DNA of 64,000 bases from positions 1 to 64,000 of the forward strand of contig NZ_FCNZ02000023.1 in NCBI RefSeq assembly GCF_001544495.1. The letters run 5' to 3'. The position numbers were made by a program, and so were the translations under genes. This DNA comes from Caballeronia telluris (GTDB lineage Bacteria > Pseudomonadota > Gammaproteobacteria > Burkholderiales > Burkholderiaceae). Below, one piece after another: positions 53,238-62,091 of this stretch; positions within the stretch are counted from its first letter, which is position 1, and each line of letters starts with the position of its first letter. The notes beneath the pieces were generated by a model. It was not told where the DNA came from. It ran no database searches and saw only the letters and a list, made by a program, of their open reading frames with translations.

Positions 53238-54746
53238 TCACGCACTGGCCGACGGCCGCTCGCAAAAGCCCCGCAACGCGGGATAGAGCTTCTGATACCT
53301 TTCGTAAATCTCGCCGTACTGTGCCGCTTCGGCTTGACGCGGCTCAATGCGGCGGCCGGGTTTCACCATTGCCGCGATGCCTTCGTCGATCGAAGCGAAG
53401 TGGCCGGCGCCCGTCGCCGCGAGAATGGCCGCGCCAAGCGACGGCGCTTCGCTCGCCTTCGGCACGCTGACCGGCAATCCGGCGATATCGGCATGAAGTT
53501 GCAGCCACAGTTCCGACGCGACCACGCCGCCGCCGATCGTGATCTCGCTCGCCGGGAAGCCGGCCTGCGACATGCGCTCGAAGATCAGACGCGAGCCGAA
53601 ACAGATGCCTTCTATCGTCGCGCGAAAGAGATGCGGCATGCCGTGCGCGAGCGTCAGGCCGACGAAGGCGCCGCGCGACGACGCATCGACATACGGCGTG
53701 CGGTTGCCCTGGAAATGATCGAGCGAGAGCAGGCCGTCGCAGCCCGGCGCGATCTTGCGGGCCTCTTCGTTCATCGCGTTGAGATTGAGGTTGCCGCCCG
53801 CAAGGCGACGGAGCCAGTTGACGATCGAGCCGGTCGACGTCTGCCCGCCTTCGATGATGTGCCGGTTGGGATATACGGCATCGGCGTAGGTGCCCCACAG
53901 GCCCCTGGCGGCCGCCGGGCGGTCGGACACGCCGAACATCAGGTGGGAGGAACCGGTGATCAGCGCGACCTGCCCCGGCTTCGCAACGCCGATGCCGATC
54001 ATGCCGATCAGCGCGTCTGCACCGCCCTGCACGACCTTCACGCTCTGCGGTAATTGAAGATGTTCCGCCGCGCGTTGCGTCAGCGTGCCGATCACTTCGC
54101 CCGGCGCGGCCACGGCGTCGGGCCATTTTTCCAGCAGCGAATCGAGCTTCAGCGCGGCGAGCAGGCTTTTCGGGTAGCCGCCGCGCTCAGTGGAGTAGTG
54201 CCAGCGGATCGACGCGTTGTCGAGACTCGCGCAGCGCCGCCCGGTCAGGCGCAAGTTCATGAAGTCCTGATACTCGCAGATGGTCGCGGCGCGCTCGTAG
54301 TTCTCCGGTTCCTGGCGCGCGAGCCAGAGCGCCTTCGGAATCATCCATTCCGCCGACACCGGACCTTCCCCTGCGCCGTTGACGACCAGAGCAGGATCGC
54401 CGGTCGCGAGCACGTCGGCGGCTTCGGCTCCGGCGCGCACGTCCATCCAGATGATGGCCGGACGCAGCGCCGAGCCTTCGCCGTCGAGCGCGACGACGCT
54501 GCAACTCGTCGTCGCGAGCGCGATCGCGTCGACGTCGGCGGGCGCGATGCCGGCTTGAGCTACGGCCTGCCTGAGCGCCGTGCCCATCGCCGTCCACCAG
54601 TCTTCGGGGTTCTGTTCGGCTCGTGCGCCTGCCGAGAACTGTGTGGCGTAAGGCTGCGCGGCGGAGCCGAGGCACGAGCCCGACAGGTCGAACACGCGCG
54701 CACGAATGCTTTCCGTCCCACCATCGACTCCAATCACATAGCTCAT
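53238..54746 (-). CDS. FGGY-family carbohydrate kinase
   Basis: A 502-residue sugar kinase of the FGGY family (xylulokinase/erythritol kinase-like). The N-terminal phosphate loop is GVDGGTESIRARVFD, EYQDFMNLRLTG is in the sugar-binding region, and GQTSTGSIVNW and ITIGGGVVASELW lie in the C-terminal domain. GGAGA before ATG 54746 fixes the start; the longer frame upstream crosses the operator. It phosphorylates a sugar or polyol with ATP. It is the first gene of the nine-gene operon and divergent from the SorC regulator. Confidence 0.9.
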   Translation of the reverse strand: MSYVIGVDGGTESIRARVFDLSGSCLGSAAQPYATQFSAGARAEQNPEDWWTAMGTALRQAVAQAGIAPADVDAIALATTSCSVVALDGEGSALRPAIIWMDVRAGAEAADVLATGDPALVVNGAGEGPVSAEWMIPKALWLARQEPENYERAATICEYQDFMNLRLTGRRCASLDNASIRWHYSTERGGYPKSLLAALKLDSLLEKWPDAVAAPGEVIGTLTQRAAEHLQLPQSVKVVQGGADALIGMIGIGVAKPGQVALITGSSHLMFGVSDRPAAARGLWGTYADAVYPNRHIIEGGQTSTGSIVNWLRRLAGGNLNLNAMNEEARKIAPGCDGLLSLDHFQGNRTPYVDASSRGAFVGLTLAHGMPHLFRATIEGICFGSRLIFERMSQAGFPASEITIGGGVVASELWLQLHADIAGLPVSVPKASEAPSLGAAILAATGAGHFASIDEGIAAMVKPGRRIEPRQAEAAQYGEIYERYQKLYPALRGFCERPSASA

Positions 54747-54767
54747 GGTGTCTCCAATTTCGCTTTT

Positions 54768-54798
54768 GCACATTTGTCGTCGATTGCGACATTTGTGC
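54768..54798. promoter_or_regulatory. Dyad operator between the kinase and SorC genes
   Basis: GCACATTTGTCG (54768-54779) and CGACATTTGTGC (54787-54798) form an inverted repeat with 10 of 12 matches around a 7-base spacer. They also contain a direct repeat of ACATTTGT. It lies in the short space between two divergent genes, where a SorC tetramer would bind and control both. Binding by this SorC protein is an inference. Confidence 0.6.
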
Positions 54799-54830
54799 TG
54801 AGTTTGATTTTCATGATGGGGTTTGTCAAG

Positions 54831-55895
54831 ATGGTGTTTATGAACACAGGGAAACCACCTAAATTGCTCGAGCTGAATCTCGCTCACGAGTCCGACGACG
54901 CGCTCATCGTCCGCGCGGCCTGGATGTACTACGTCGGCGGACTAAATCAGGAGCAAACCGCCTCGCGGCTCGGACTGCATCGCAGCCGCGTCAACCGGCT
55001 GCTTTCGGAAGCTCGCGATCGCGGCCTGATCAACGTGACGATCAACCACGAGTCGGCGCGCGATATCGAAGTCGAACAAGCAATCGCTCGCTGCTTCGGC
55101 CTCGACTTCTGCATGACGACGCCGACATTGGGATTCGCCGATGGACCGTCGGACCCCAAGGCGGACCGCATCCGTGCGGCGATCAGCCGGCGCGCGGTCG
55201 GCGCTGCGGGTGCGAGTTTCCTGAAGGGCAAGCTGTTGGACGGGCCCGTGACGGTGGGCGTGAGCTGGGGACGGACGATCGAACAAGTCGCGATGCAACT
55301 CGCGGGCGTGCGAAATCCGCAGGCGCGCTTCGTGTCACTGCTCGGTTCGCTTAAAAGAAATTCGACGTCGAACCCTTTCGAAGTCGTGCAGTTTTTTGCG
55401 GCGCGTACGGGTGGCGAAGTGCATTTCCTGCCCGTTCCGTTCATCGCCGATTCGCTCGCGGACCGCAAGGTCTTTCTCGAGCAGCGCATCGTGCAGGACG
55501 CGATGCAACTCGCGCGCAACGCCGATCTTTACCTGATCAGCGTCGGCGAACTTGAAGAGACTTCGGTCCTGAGAACGCAGGACATCTTGACGGCCGACGA
55601 ATTACGCAACATCCAGGAAAGCGGCGCGGTTTGCGACTCGCTGGGTAAGTTGTTCGATATCAATGGACGCGAGATCAACCACCCGCTCAGCCACCGGACG
55701 GTTGCGATCGAGACGAACGAACTGCGCGGACGGAATGTCGTGCTGCTCGCAGGCGGGCTCGAGAAGGTCCGCGCCACGATAGCGTTGCTTCGCAGCGGCA
55801 TCGTCAAAGGGTTGATCATCGATGGCGACACGGCGGTCGCCCTCGCTCAGTCGGCCCTTGTGCTTGATCAATACAACGAATCTCATTCGAGGTGA
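54831..55895 (+). CDS. SorC/DeoR-type sugar-binding regulator
   Basis: A regulator of about 354 residues with an N-terminal HTH (AAWMYYVGGLNQEQTASRLGLHRSRVNRLLSEARDRGLI) and a large sugar-phosphate-binding domain (VTVGVSWGRTIEQVA... LLGSLKR... NADLYLISVGEL... VVLLAGG). The start is uncertain: in-frame ATGs lie at 54813, 54816, 54831 and 54840, none with a strong ribosome site. SorC proteins respond to a phosphorylated sugar. Here that is probably the product of the divergent FGGY kinase, giving a feedback loop. Confidence 0.88.
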   Translation: MVFMNTGKPPKLLELNLAHESDDALIVRAAWMYYVGGLNQEQTASRLGLHRSRVNRLLSEARDRGLINVTINHESARDIEVEQAIARCFGLDFCMTTPTLGFADGPSDPKADRIRAAISRRAVGAAGASFLKGKLLDGPVTVGVSWGRTIEQVAMQLAGVRNPQARFVSLLGSLKRNSTSNPFEVVQFFAARTGGEVHFLPVPFIADSLADRKVFLEQRIVQDAMQLARNADLYLISVGELEETSVLRTQDILTADELRNIQESGAVCDSLGKLFDINGREINHPLSHRTVAIETNELRGRNVVLLAGGLEKVRATIALLRSGIVKGLIIDGDTAVALAQSALVLDQYNESHSR

Positions 55896-56006
55896 TCTTT
55901 CAAGTCGTGACCTATCTGGCAATTGAATTTGTTGACCACTGAACCACTTAGTAAGCTGGCGTGAACCCTGGTCGCTGTTGGACAGCGTTAATTTTGCTAG
56001 CGGTGT

Positions 56007-56340
56007 TCATTCAAGCGCTAGTGCGTCCATTAATTCTGCTAGCGCAGGCGGCCGGTGGCCCGAAACGAGCGTTTTTCGCGGTAACGACTGATCGCCCGAA
56101 GCGCGGCGTCCAAGTGATTGGATAGCCGAGCACGGACGCCGGCACCGTTTTTGTTGCTCGTACGCCGCTATCCAGCGGCGCAATACCGTACGAGTTACTC
56201 CGTGCCGTTGCGCGAGCGCGCGCGTGCCAGATACCCAGCAACGTACTGCCTTACCAGCTTCAACTGCTCGCTGTACTTCGCCATGAAAAACACCCCAAAG
56301 GTTGAACCGGTGTCCAACTTTTAGGGTGCGGTGCACTCTT
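56007..56340 (-). mobile_element. IS3-family transposase OrfA remnant with one IS end
   Basis: Reading minus, ATG 56284 begins MAKYSEQLKLVRQYVAG, the typical start of an IS3-family OrfA. The HTH continues one frame over as RALAQRHGVTRTVLRRWIAAYEQQ, so the gene carries a frameshift. The outer end near 56320-56340 holds a short terminal-like sequence (CCTAAAAGTTGGACACC on the minus strand). No OrfB is present. Inside this end a chromosomal gene is cut (next entry), so this is a real insertion scar. Confidence 0.6.
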
Positions 56341-56600
56341 GTGAGCGTTTCGGATCGGTGGGGCTTTTCCGTGACAGCGGCACCGCCAAGTCGAAAAGCC
56401 CAGCATCTCTGGCAGCAGCAAACCATTTGCCTTCCGACCCGGGCTCGCACCTGACGAGATCGGCCAATATCCTCTCGGGCGGCCGAGTCGGATACTTCTT
56501 TGTGATTGTTCCAAAAGATGCCAAATAGGTGCCTGCTCGGTTTGCCGGATCGCAAAGCGTGCCCGCCGGCATTGCGCATTTCGACGAGCGAAGTGCCATG
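56341..56600 (-). pseudogene. Gene fragment cut by the IS3 element
   Basis: The minus frame encodes about 70 residues of a helical protein: THE run RAGTYLASFGTITKKYPTR, PERILADLVRCEPGSEGKW, then FAAARDAGLFDLAVPLSRKSPTDPK. It resembles the C-terminal part of small hypothetical proteins that sit near mobile elements in Burkholderia-type genomes; I cannot name a function. It stops abruptly at the IS end, and no proper N-terminus is present upstream. Confidence 0.4.
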
Positions 56601-56637
56601 CCGCCCTATGCCGCCGCCGACGCGGACTTGCTGCCGC

Positions 56638-58317
56638 TCAGCTACCGAGCCCCAGACGGACAATTCGTGCGAGTTCATCGAGCTGAAATGGCTTGCGCAA
56701 GATCGTGAGGCCCTTATCGGCCAGCTTCGACGTATCGACATCCGCGTAACCGGTTGCGAGAATCACCGGGAGATCGGCGCGCAGCTTTCGAGCCTGCGCT
56801 ATCATCTCCATCCCGTTCATGCCTGGCATGGCAAAGTCGACCATTAGCAGATCGGGATCATCATCTGCAAGCCGCCCCAGGCCGCTCGGACCATCCGGGG
56901 CATTGGTGACCGTATAACCCAGCATCTTCAGGCATTCAACGATCATGATGCGTACGTCCTCGTCGTCCTCGACAACCAGAATATGTTTCTCGGTCGCCGC
57001 ACTCTGCTCCGGGTCGGCCGCGGCCTTCATCGGAGACAGGTCCTTCGGTCCCAGTGGAAGCCATATCTGAACGGTCGTCCCTTTTCCTTCTTCGCTTTCG
57101 ATGCGAGCGGTACCGCCCGCCTGTCGGGCGATTCCATATACCTGGCTCAAGCCCAGTCCTGTGCCCTTTCCAACAGGTTTGGTTGTGAAGAAAGGATCGA
57201 AGACCCGCGATACCACGCTCGCCGGGATCCCTGAACCGGAATCACTCACCTCCACCACGACATAACGCTCCGATGTGAAGGTCGCGTCCGGCGCCGGCCG
57301 CGTTGCCGTGCGTATGGTCAGGTCACCGCCGTTGGGCATCGCGTCTCGCGCATTGATCGCCAGGTTGAGAATGGCCAACTCGAGTTGGTTGGCATCGGCC
57401 CGAGTCCACAGTTCGTCGCCTTCGAAAGCGGTTAAGTATTTGATCGACGAGCCCAGCGAAATGGAAATGATGTCGCGCATGCCCTGAAGCAGAACGATGA
57501 CGTTGACCGCTTTCAGATCGAGATTGCTGGTGCGGGAAAAGGCGAGCAGCTGGCCCGTGAGCTTCGCGCCACGCTCGGTTGCCCGCTTGGTGGTCGCGGC
57601 CATATTGCGGATTCGTTCATCGCTGCTGATGCGCGCGATGAGATCGGCATTGGCCATGATGACATTCAATAGATTGTTAAAGTCGTGCGCAATGCCCCCT
57701 GTCAATTGCCCGAGCGCTTCCATTTTTTGTGATTGAACCAGGACCGCCTGGACCTTTGCACGCTCATGGATTTCCTTCATCAAGCGGTCGTTTGCGGACG
57801 CGAGTGCCTCGGTCCTATCGGCAATGCGGGTCTCGAGCGAATCGTTTAGGCGCTCGAGCGCCTCTTGGGCCTTCGCTCGCTCCAAAAGATGTTGATGCGA
57901 CTCGGCAAGGTGCCCGCGAGAATCGTACTGCCTGGCTCGTGCACGAAGGGACGACGCGACCGCTCGGCGCAGCGTCTCCGAATTCAACGGACGCTCGAGC
58001 ACCACAACATTACCAAGCTCTTCCAGCGCCTGCAGGCTTCGTGCCGAGCGCCGCTCGACCCGCTTTCCGGCGAGTACGATGATCGGAAAGTCGGACCAGA
58101 GGGGTTGCCGTCTGAGCCAGCTCAATAGATTGGCGGCGTCGGCCACCAGCAGCGCTTCCTCGGTAATGACAGCGGTTCCTGCGCCGTCCGCCAACTCGGC
58201 CGCCAGCCCGCCTAAGTCGTCGCACGCGAAGCATTCACGGCCGTCCGCCGTCAACACGTCCGCGATCACATGAGCGTCGCGGCCGAACGGAGCTAATATC
58301 AGAACCCGGTGCTCCAT
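56638..58317 (-). CDS. Hybrid histidine kinase with N- and C-terminal receiver domains
   Basis: A 559-residue cytoplasmic kinase. Residues 1-125 form a receiver-like domain (HRVLILAPFGRDAHVIADVL). A coiled coil follows (about 140-195), then the dimerisation/phosphoacceptor helix with H211 (GGIAHDFNNLL) and the ATPase domain (NLAINARDAM, SDSGSGIP, GKGTGLGLSQV). The C-terminal receiver has D494 in MVDFAMPG. No membrane segment is present. The next gene upstream, 4 bases away, encodes a KaiC-like ATPase, so the two are one operon and probably one signalling unit. Confidence 0.93.
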   Translation of the reverse strand: MEHRVLILAPFGRDAHVIADVLTADGRECFACDDLGGLAAELADGAGTAVITEEALLVADAANLLSWLRRQPLWSDFPIIVLAGKRVERRSARSLQALEELGNVVVLERPLNSETLRRAVASSLRARARQYDSRGHLAESHQHLLERAKAQEALERLNDSLETRIADRTEALASANDRLMKEIHERAKVQAVLVQSQKMEALGQLTGGIAHDFNNLLNVIMANADLIARISSDERIRNMAATTKRATERGAKLTGQLLAFSRTSNLDLKAVNVIVLLQGMRDIISISLGSSIKYLTAFEGDELWTRADANQLELAILNLAINARDAMPNGGDLTIRTATRPAPDATFTSERYVVVEVSDSGSGIPASVVSRVFDPFFTTKPVGKGTGLGLSQVYGIARQAGGTARIESEEGKGTTVQIWLPLGPKDLSPMKAAADPEQSAATEKHILVVEDDEDVRIMIVECLKMLGYTVTNAPDGPSGLGRLADDDPDLLMVDFAMPGMNGMEMIAQARKLRADLPVILATGYADVDTSKLADKGLTILRKPFQLDELARIVRLGLGS

Positions 58318-58321
58318 GGTC

Positions 58322-59839
58322 TTACTGTCGTGCTGGGTCGATACCAGCAGATGGCGGCACTAGCATGGCCGTGCCACCCTTGTATGCCGGCAAGCCGCTC
58401 AGAATGCCTTCAAAGTCCCGCAACGCCTCCCCGACATCTAGCCCGGTGTTGCTCAGCCGGAACTGACGTATGGAGCGCTCATGCGCATTTGCCCTGCTCT
58501 TGAGGGCCGTTACGGCAGTCAGGACTTCGCCCTGGCGCTCGAAATAGCGGAATAGGAGTACGACGTCGCTGAGGTAACTGATGTCAATATCGCTTTGGAT
58601 TTCACCGATGATTCCGTGCTGCCCAAGAACCAGCATCGTGACCACGCCTCGTTGATTGAGATACCCAAGCAACTCATGCATCTGAAGCAGCAGGTAGCGC
58701 TCCCCGGGCATGGCTTGCAGAAATGCATTGAGACTGTCTATCGCTACATACTTCGCGCCTTCCTGCTCCACGCGGTGGCGCACATCGCTTGTAAACTCTC
58801 CCGGCGATATCTCGGCAGGATCGACCTGGCGCAGCGACAAAAGCCCGCTCTCGACATGCCGCCCCAGATCCATGCCAAGCTTCGCGCAGCGCTGCAAGAG
58901 CGTGTTGAGAGTCTCGTCAAACAGGTAGTAGACGCACGGCTCACCACGTTCCAGCGCGGCTAAAAGGCACGAAACGACCGTGGTTGTCTTGCCGACGCCG
59001 GATGGACCTATCAACAGTGAGTTGGTGCCGGGAACTAGCCCTCCTCCAAGCAACTCGTCAAGTCCCTCCGTTCCTGTACTGTGCAATTGGCCAGAGAAAA
59101 TGCTGTGATGCTCTGCGGCCACCAGCCGCGGGTAGACCTTCATGCCACCTGTGTCGAGTGTCATGTCGTGGTATCCCTCGCGAAACTTGATTCCACGCAT
59201 CTTCGCGATTCGCAAGCGGCGGCGCTCTCCTCCGTAGTCATGCGTGAGGTTATCCAGACTGATTACGCCGTGCGCGATGCTGTGCAGTGGAAGATCGCCG
59301 GGCTCCGCACTGTTGTCATCGAGAAGCAGGACCGTGCAAGCACGCGTGGCGAAGTAACGTTTCAAAGCGAGAATCTGCCTTCGATAGCGCATCGGATTCT
59401 GCGATAGCAGCCGCAGTTCGGACAAACTGTCGAACACGAGGCGCGCCGGCTTGAACTCGTCCACCTTTTCGATGACATCCCTCACCGTTTCGCCTAATTC
59501 CACTTCTGCCGGGTGCAGAACCGTTTGTTCGTAGCGCGGATCCAGCCCCTCGTCCGATAGCAGTTCGATGATCGTGAATTCACCAACGTTCCATCCGTGA
59601 CTGGTCGCGACAGCGACGAGTTCGGACTTCGTCTCAGAGAGAGTAACGTAGAGACCCGCTTCGCCCGTTTCAGCGCCTTTGAGTAAAAACTGCAAAGCGA
59701 ACGTCGTTTTGCCAGCGCCAGGTGCGCCCTCAATAAGGTACATCCGGTGTGGCGTAAGTCCGCCGCCGAGAATGTCGTCGACACCGTCGACTCCTGAGGC
59801 GAGGCGCGGTGGCGTAGCCTCGCGTGTGTGTTCTGCCAT
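58322..59839 (-). CDS. Two-domain KaiC-like ATPase
   Basis: A 505-residue RecA-type ATPase with two KaiC domains. Walker A1 is GAPGAGKTT at 38-46; Walker A2 is GPSGVGKTT near residue 282. The paired catalytic glutamates of KaiC are changed to SE (LSETKSE) in domain 1 and DE (FDETLNT) in domain 2. In the region of the KaiC phosphosites (S431/T432) this protein has DISYLSD, keeping the serine and replacing the threonine with tyrosine. No kaiA or kaiB is nearby. It is 4 bases from a hybrid kinase. Confidence 0.9.
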   Translation of the reverse strand: MAEHTREATPPRLASGVDGVDDILGGGLTPHRMYLIEGAPGAGKTTFALQFLLKGAETGEAGLYVTLSETKSELVAVATSHGWNVGEFTIIELLSDEGLDPRYEQTVLHPAEVELGETVRDVIEKVDEFKPARLVFDSLSELRLLSQNPMRYRRQILALKRYFATRACTVLLLDDNSAEPGDLPLHSIAHGVISLDNLTHDYGGERRRLRIAKMRGIKFREGYHDMTLDTGGMKVYPRLVAAEHHSIFSGQLHSTGTEGLDELLGGGLVPGTNSLLIGPSGVGKTTTVVSCLLAALERGEPCVYYLFDETLNTLLQRCAKLGMDLGRHVESGLLSLRQVDPAEISPGEFTSDVRHRVEQEGAKYVAIDSLNAFLQAMPGERYLLLQMHELLGYLNQRGVVTMLVLGQHGIIGEIQSDIDISYLSDVVLLFRYFERQGEVLTAVTALKSRANAHERSIRQFRLSNTGLDVGEALRDFEGILSGLPAYKGGTAMLVPPSAGIDPARQ

Positions 59840-60088
59840 GGCTATCTAGTGGGTGAGGTTGACTGATCCGCCCGAGAGCGCTCGCAAAGCCGTTTCGGGA
59901 GCGGCGCAACCGTAAGGCAATAAGTGGGCCAGGTCGGTGAACTGCAATGTCCGCCAGATAAGTCCGTCGTCCGCCGAGAGCAAGGCCCCGGTGTCTACAC
60001 ATTGAGATCGACGTACGCAGGGCGCAATGGCGATCGCCGTGCGCAGGCCGGTGGCGGCCGCGAGCGACTGCGGATCGCGGCTATAAGG
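59840..60088. other. Gene-free stretch upstream of the KaiC-kinase operon
   Basis: No supported gene. The promoter of the KaiC-like operon should lie here but I could not identify hexamers that I would defend. It runs into an IS66-type remnant. Confidence 0.35.
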
Positions 60089-60190
60089 GTGTTGATCCGC
60101 ATCGATGCGATGTGGCTCGCGATCGAGCCGGTCGGCATGCGCGCCGGTATCGATACGCTGCTTGCGCGCCTAGTCAAGGTGTTTGCGCCA
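60089..60190 (+). mobile_element. IS66-type TnpB remnant
   Basis: The plus frame encodes VLIRIDAMWLAIEPVGMRAGIDTLLARLVKVFA, the conserved N-terminus of the IS66-family accessory protein TnpB (Orf2). After about 34 residues the similarity stops, and the rest of the frame (to 60337) is unrelated. No tnpA or tnpC is visible. Confidence 0.6.
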
Positions 60191-60978
60191 GTGACCTTTT
60201 CGGAGTTGGCGCCACTGGTCTTCGCTCATCTGCTCGACCGCGTGCAGGGCTCTGAACTTGACTTATCCCTGTGGGGCTGTCGGGTGCGGCTGCCCCTGCT
60301 GTTGTCAAAGCTGTTCCTCCACGCTTTCCCGAACTAGTCACCAATACTCGTCCGCGCATCCTTCCATGCTCCCATCCTGCGGCCAAAGTTCGTACGCTTG
60401 TAACCGAATCCGTTCGTCGATCGTCAGGGGTTCGATTCGAGATCTCCGAGCTTCAGTTGGTAGTGCCGGTCCGGATAGCGGATAAATTGTTGATGCACGA
60501 CGCAGCTATCGCGCGATAGCAATTCAACCGCGATGCGGTGAAGTCACGGGACGAAGGCGTCAAGGATCAGCCGATCGGAGCGTCGAGGCGAGGCACAGGC
60601 GAAGAAAACGTCGCTCGTATGCGTTCGCGCAAATATGTTAGATCGACAAGATGTGCGTTGGCCAATGCCGAGAGCAACGCAGAAACCCTGCCGTCTCGCT
60701 ATCGGCGTCAGAGCGGGCGGCGCACATTCTAGGCGCCGTGGCTCCTGCAAGTTGGCTGGCATTGCGACGCGCTAAACATCTGTCCCGTAACAGGGCACAT
60801 CGGAGGCACAGGCAAAATAGACCGCGACCATTTTTGCACGCAAAACAATCGACACATCAAAGTCGCGTCCGGTAGAGGATCGGCGGCCACCCGCCTGAAC
60901 GTTCGATCCCGTAAGGTCGCAATGCGACGTTACGGTACATCCATCGCATCGGCCAAGCGGTCGTGTGCCGGTGGAGTG
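60191..60978. other. Gene-free stretch with scattered stops
   Basis: No supported gene on either strand. The region joins the IS66 remnant to a hydrolase fragment, which suggests several old insertions and deletions. Confidence 0.4.
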
Positions 60979-61221
60979 TCAGCGGGGCTCGGTACGAGAG
61001 TTCACGCGTTCGAGCTCGCGCCTTTCCGACATCAGATCAACCGCGCCTGCGATTTCTTCGGCCGTCGTGTAGTGAACCATATGCCCGGCCTCTGGCGAAA
61101 TCTTAATCGTGCTATGGGGCAGCTCACGGTGCAATCGAACAGAGTGCGACTCAACGTCGACGACTTTGTCAGAGGTGGCCCCAGCAATCCGGACAGTGGT
61201 ATAGGTGGAGAGGCCGGGCAT
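60979..61221 (-). pseudogene. C-terminal fragment of an a/b hydrolase
   Basis: The minus frame reads TTVRIAGATSDKVVDVESHS, then VRLHRELPHSTIKISPEAGHMVHY and TTAEEIAGAVDLM. This is the last third of an a/b hydrolase: acid loop (DKVV) and catalytic histidine in AGHMVHY. The start, the nucleophile elbow and most of the fold are missing. Beyond about 61221 the sequence becomes the leader of an IS3-type OrfA, so an insertion removed the 5' part. Confidence 0.6.
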
Positions 61222-61246
61222 AATGCTCGGCAAAGGATCCCGGAAG

Positions 61247-61435
61247 ATGACCAAGAGAACACGGCGTACGCACTCAGCGGCGTTCAAAGCAAAGTTGGCG
61301 CTGGCGGCGGTGCGCGGCGAGCGCACGCTGGCCGAACTCGCACAGCAATTCGATGTTCACCCGAACCAGATCACCGAGTGGAAGCGGCAACTTCAGGAGC
61401 GCACGGCGGACGTATTCGGTGCGAGCGGCCTGCCC
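61247..61435 (+). mobile_element. IS3-family OrfA, 3'-truncated
   Basis: ATG 61247 begins TKRTRRTHSAAFKAKLALAAV, then RGERTLAELAQQFDVHPNQITEWKRQLQERTADVFGA. This is an IS3-family (IS407/IS1400-like) OrfA helix-turn-helix with its N-terminus intact. Similarity stops near 61435, where antisense of the decayed receiver region begins. No OrfB is present, so the element cannot move by itself. Confidence 0.75.
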
Positions 61436-62091
61436 CCCAGGGCAGGAGAAAAGGCCGTGATGCCCTCCAGCAGTTGTTGCAGGTCCTGCAGGTTGCGATA
61501 CGGATAGGTCTCGTTGTGGACCTTCTTGCCTTGCCAGACGGTGTAGTCCGCCTTGAACTCGCCGATTTTCACCGCGATGCGCTGATTCGCCCGTCTCGGC
61601 CCGCGCGCCCGCGGGCCCGGCGCCTGGCGGACGTTCGCGACACTGCTGAGCGCGCGCACAAGGGCCTCGTCGAAATTCGTTTGGGCAAGATCGAGCGAGG
61701 TCACGTTGTCACGGTTCAGCACTCGCCCGTCGAGTCCCTCGATGCGGACGGAAACCAGCACGATGACCGGCACCGTTGGCAGCACGCTGGCGATGTAATC
61801 GAGCAAAGCGATCGCGGCGCTGCCGTTGCCGGTGCCTCCGGTCTTCTCCTTGCGCACCATGCCATCGAGCACGATCAGGCCGAGGCTCGCGCGGCTTGCC
61901 GGATCGGCGAACAGCGTCTGGTGCGCGCTATCCGTGGAGAAGTACGGCGTCGCGTGCATCCTGGCGAAGCGGCCGATGGCGCGCGCCGGCGAGTTGCGTG
62001 CGCAATCCTCGATGCGCCTGAATGATCAATTCGAGTCGCGCAGTGTCATCGGTAACGACGGCAATCTGCTTCGCAGCGGTCGCGACCGTGC
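61433..62091 (-). pseudogene. Decayed receiver-like part of the sensor kinase
   Basis: Minus-strand continuation of the kinase pseudogene. It carries TDDTARLELIIQ, an N-box-like segment of the ATPase domain, then after a 1-base shift near 62020 reads EDCARNSPARAIGRFARMH. A receiver-like stretch follows (LIVLDGMVRKEKTGG, AIALLDYIASVLPTVPVIVLVSVRIEGL). The tail KIGEFKADYTVWQGKKVHNETYPYRNLQDLQQLL is not a domain I recognise. It is cut by the IS3 OrfA at about 61433. Confidence 0.5.

Noticed and set aside
59924..60337. A 137-residue protein-coding gene
   Set aside because: Only about 34 residues match IS66 TnpB; both flanks are unrelated, so it is a remnant within a chance open frame.
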